From contig DATKMG010000122.1 in assembly GCA_035541995.1 (NCBI GenBank), forward strand, positions 1 to 16,172: a stretch of DNA of 16,172 bases, given 5' to 3'. Shown in pieces: positions 13,859 to 16,172 of the stretch. Under the pieces are notes generated by a model that saw only the letters and a list, made by a program, of their open reading frames with translations, was not told where the DNA came from and did not search any database. This DNA comes from DATKMG01 sp035541995 (GTDB lineage: Bacteria; Acidobacteriota; Terriglobia; Versatilivoradales; Versatilivoraceae). Positions within the stretch are counted from its first letter, which is position 1, and each line of letters begins with the position of its first letter. The position numbers and the translations under genes are program-made.

Positions 13859-15838
13859 CTAGATTCTCTTAAAAGCCTTTAGAATTTCGTTTTTTTCGTA
13901 TCGGAGAAGAATGGGGCGACCATGGGGACAGGTCATAGGGAATTGGGTTTTCATTAACTCATCGATCAGCCATACAATCTTCGAGTGTTCCAGGAAAGTG
14001 TTGATCTTAATGGCTGCATGACAGGCAATCGTGGCAGCGATCTTTTCGCGCAGGCGCGGAAGATTGACCTCCTGCGTCTCTCTTTCCAACGACTCCAGAA
14101 GTTCGCTCAACAGGTGTTGAATCTCCGAGGCTGTGAGATCGGCGGGGGCAGCTTTGACTGCGATGGTCTTCCGGCCAAAGGGCTCGACTTCAAACCCGCA
14201 GGCCGAAAGCTCCGGGGCAATATGCTCCAGGATGACTTGTTCCCGAGGGGTGAGCTCGACGATGATTGGCAGTAACAGCCGCTGGCTCTCGACCCTGCCT
14301 TCGCTACGTTGCCGTAAAACTTTTTCGAACAGAACCCTTTCATGCGCGACATGCTGATCAATAATTAACAGGGCCCCCCGCTCTGAAGCGACAATAAAAC
14401 TATTGTCAATCTGACCTATGGGCACAATGTCGTGCATTGCCGGAGGAAGAGAATCAGCACCTTGCTTGGGAAGAGAAACCGGAGGTTGTGTTGAACCGGG
14501 GCCTTCTCGGGGGCGACCTGACTTGAAATCCAGGGCATCTTCGGGTTTGAATGGGAGCGGTTGGGGAGATGTGACCTCAGGACGCGGCGACAGCGTGAAG
14601 GAGTTCGCAACCTCAGTCCCAGGAACCATTATTTCCGAGCTTTCTTTCCGGGCCTCCTGCGGAGACACAAGAGGTGGGGGGGGCTGAGCAATCCCCGCCA
14701 ATTGGCCCAAGTTCAATCCTTCCACTGGAGGTGCGTCGAATGGGCTTCCCCATTCTGTTTCTGCCTTCAGATTCCTCACCGCAAAAGGAGCCTGAGGACG
14801 CGCTTCCATGAGGGCTTTGCGAACAGTGTCCCTCAGAAAATCATGAACCAGTGCTTGGCGGCGAAATCGGACCTCGGTCTTGGACGGGTGGACATTGACA
14901 TCAACCTCACGGTAGGGCATTTCAAGAAACAGGAGGACTACAGGAAAAACGCCGGCGGGCAATATATTCCGGTACGCCTCACCAATCGCGTGCAGGATGA
15001 TACGATCCCGAACCATTCGTCGATTGACAAAGAAATAGAAAGAGTTCCGGTTCAATTTCTGCACTTCGGGCTTTGAGACAAAGCCCTGAACACGGATCCA
15101 TTCCGATTCCGGTCCCTGGTTGGCAATTTCATCGTCCTCCTGAGAATAGATGGGAACCTGCGCCTCAATCTCTATTAGTTGTTTGAGAAGCTCGCCTCCA
15201 AACACTTGGAAGATCCTGTCTCGAAGTTGAGTGACAGGCTGAAAGTGAAACAACTCCGATCCGCCGCTATTCAAAAGGAAACGGGTTTCAGGATGAGCAA
15301 GCGCATATTGAGTGACGACATTGGCAATGTGGCTGAGTTCGGTGCTCTCGGATCTCAGAAACTTTTTCCGTGCGGGTAGATTGAAGAACAGGTCTCTTAT
15401 CGTCACCGTGGTGCCTTGTGGCTTGGCTATTTCCTTGACTGCCACCATCCTGGCACCTTGAATTTCTACAGAGGCTCCCACTGCGCTGCTGTCGTGCCGC
15501 GTTTCTAAAAGGAGACGGGTCACGCTGGCGATGCTTGGAAGGGCTTCGCCACGAAACCCGAGGGTAGAAATGTCAATCAGGTCTTCAGCGCTACGCAGCT
15601 TGCTGGTGGCGTGTCGTTCGAAAGCCAGGAGAGCGTCATCCTGAGTCATCCCCTCCCCGTTATCCCGGAGCCGAATGAGCCGCTTGCCTCCACCCTCGAG
15701 ATCGATTTCAACACTTGTAGCTGCGGCATCGATGGCGTTTTCAAGCAACTCCTTCACCACCGACGCCGGGCGTTCCACAACTTCTCCAGCTGCAATTTTG
15801 TTGGCAATAGCTTCAGGCAGGACGCGAATCTTGGACAC
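13859..15838 (-). CDS. mutL: DNA mismatch repair protein MutL (endonuclease-type)
   Basis: MutL links MutS mismatch recognition to strand removal. The product is 659 aa. The N-terminal GHKL ATPase is intact: RPASVVKELLENAIDA (23-38, with Glu30 and Asn34), DNGEGM (59-64), ATSKL (77-81), GFRGEAL (94-100). A proline-rich linker (about 355-480) joins a C-terminal dimerisation/nuclease domain with DQHVAHERVLFE (494-505), the clamp-binding-type QRLLLP, IACHAAIK (604-611), CPHGRP (637-642) and FKR (656-658). These are the metal-site motifs of nicking MutL proteins found in bacteria without MutH. The usual DQHA reads DQHV here, while the acidic residues are kept. The start is a GTG at 15838, one nucleotide after the aspS stop; it gives MSKIRVLPEAIANKIAAGEV, the normal MutL N-terminus. 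The frame opens 17 codons further upstream, but that part lies within aspS. Translation is probably coupled to aspS. Confidence 0.96.
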   Translation of the reverse strand: MSKIRVLPEAIANKIAAGEVVERPASVVKELLENAIDAAATSVEIDLEGGGKRLIRLRDNGEGMTQDDALLAFERHATSKLRSAEDLIDISTLGFRGEALPSIASVTRLLLETRHDSSAVGASVEIQGARMVAVKEIAKPQGTTVTIRDLFFNLPARKKFLRSESTELSHIANVVTQYALAHPETRFLLNSGGSELFHFQPVTQLRDRIFQVFGGELLKQLIEIEAQVPIYSQEDDEIANQGPESEWIRVQGFVSKPEVQKLNRNSFYFFVNRRMVRDRIILHAIGEAYRNILPAGVFPVVLLFLEMPYREVDVNVHPSKTEVRFRRQALVHDFLRDTVRKALMEARPQAPFAVRNLKAETEWGSPFDAPPVEGLNLGQLAGIAQPPPPLVSPQEARKESSEIMVPGTEVANSFTLSPRPEVTSPQPLPFKPEDALDFKSGRPREGPGSTQPPVSLPKQGADSLPPAMHDIVPIGQIDNSFIVASERGALLIIDQHVAHERVLFEKVLRQRSEGRVESQRLLLPIIVELTPREQVILEHIAPELSACGFEVEPFGRKTIAVKAAPADLTASEIQHLLSELLESLERETQEVNLPRLREKIAATIACHAAIKINTFLEHSKIVWLIDELMKTQFPMTCPHGRPILLRYEKNEILKAFKRI

Positions 15839-15839
15839 G

Positions 15840-16172
15840 TCATTTCCCAAAAATCCGGATCCCCAGTTCCTCCAACTGCCTGGGATCAACCGGCGTTGGG
15901 CACTCTGCCATCAGGTCGACGGCTCGTGCAGTTTTAGGGAAGGCAATCACGTCACGGATGGAATTCTCTTTGGCCAGGATCATGACCATACGATCCAAGC
16001 CCAGAGCAATTCCTCCATGGGGAGGAGTCCCATATTGCAGCGACTCAAGAAAGAATCCAAACCGCAGCCTGGCCTCGTCTTCGCTAAGGCCAAGGGCTTT
16101 GAAAACCTGGGCCTGAATGTCTTGACGATGAATACGGATCGAACCGCCACCAATCTCCATCCCGTTCAGGAC
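15840..16172 (-). CDS. aspS: Aspartyl-tRNA synthetase, C-terminal part (partial at window edge)
   Basis: The last 110 codons of a class II aminoacyl-tRNA synthetase that charges tRNA with aspartate; the 5' part lies beyond the right edge. Seen: VLNGMEIGGGSIRIH at the entry, FLESLQYGTPPHGGIALGLDRMVM containing motif 3 (the GLDR arginine binds ATP), and IRDVIAFPKT, which is diagnostic for bacterial-type AspRS. The tail TPVDPRQLEELGIRI is also typical of AspRS. The stop TGA (15842-15840) is followed after one base by the mutL GTG. Whether the enzyme is discriminating or non-discriminating (also charging tRNA-Asn) cannot be judged from this part. Confidence 0.96.
   Translation of the reverse strand, partial: VLNGMEIGGGSIRIHRQDIQAQVFKALGLSEDEARLRFGFFLESLQYGTPPHGGIALGLDRMVMILAKENSIRDVIAFPKTARAVDLMAECPTPVDPRQLEELGIRIFGK

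Overview
The window (16,172 bp, moderate GC) is bacterial chromosome with ordinary housekeeping genes at the right end and mostly unconnected accessory genes elsewhere. It holds eight main protein genes (two of them cut by the window edges count in addition) and four repeat-rich gaps. The spacing, the TTG/GTG/ATG start mix with Shine-Dalgarno sites and the protein families fit a free-living environmental Gram-negative. The degenerate CACAGAG/CACGG repeats, the GGGACGCCCG/GTGCCACGTGGCA repeats, the DUF4091 protein and the aspS-mutL pair recall Acidobacteriota or a similar soil/sediment phylum. That placement is an inference from memory, not a computed result.

Layout. (1) 1-397, minus: 5' part of a minimal nucleotidyltransferase-fold gene, leaving the window. 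(2) 398-1002: non-coding, with CACAGAG/CACGG-type repeats and a hairpin-rich 145-bp element with 15-bp inverted ends. (3) 1003-3651, plus: a RadC-type JAMM/MPN domain fused to a complete DinG/XPD-type iron-sulfur helicase, followed by a possible 50-aa ORF overlapping it by ATGA. (4) 3872-7618, minus: a 1,248-aa hybrid histidine kinase with about six membrane helices, four GAF-like domains, HisKA, HATPase and a receiver. (5) 7936-8607, plus: a CDP-alcohol phosphatidyltransferase, divergent from the kinase. (6) 8678-11225, minus: a two-gene unit, a BadF/N-acetylglucosamine-kinase-like protein overlapping by 17 bp a lidless Hsp70-like protein. Both proteins have the actin/Hsp70/sugar-kinase ATPase fold. 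(7) 11226-11813: regulatory gap holding two more short elements with perfect or near-perfect inverted ends. (8) 11814-13604, plus: a secreted DUF4091 glycoside-hydrolase-like protein. (9) 13605-13858: a further inverted-end repeat. (10) 13859-16172, minus: aspS (3' part) and mutL, separated by one nucleotide.

Functional links are limited. aspS-mutL is a translationally coupled pair, and the sugar-kinase-like/Hsp70-like pair is clearly one transcription unit. The DUF4091 protein is divergent from that pair and may relate to sugar metabolism. The helicase, sensor kinase and phosphatidyltransferase look like single-gene units. The two most unusual things are the JAMM-helicase fusion and the recurrence of 138-168-bp intergenic islands that share an architecture (inverted ends around GC-rich hairpins) but have different end sequences at each locus.
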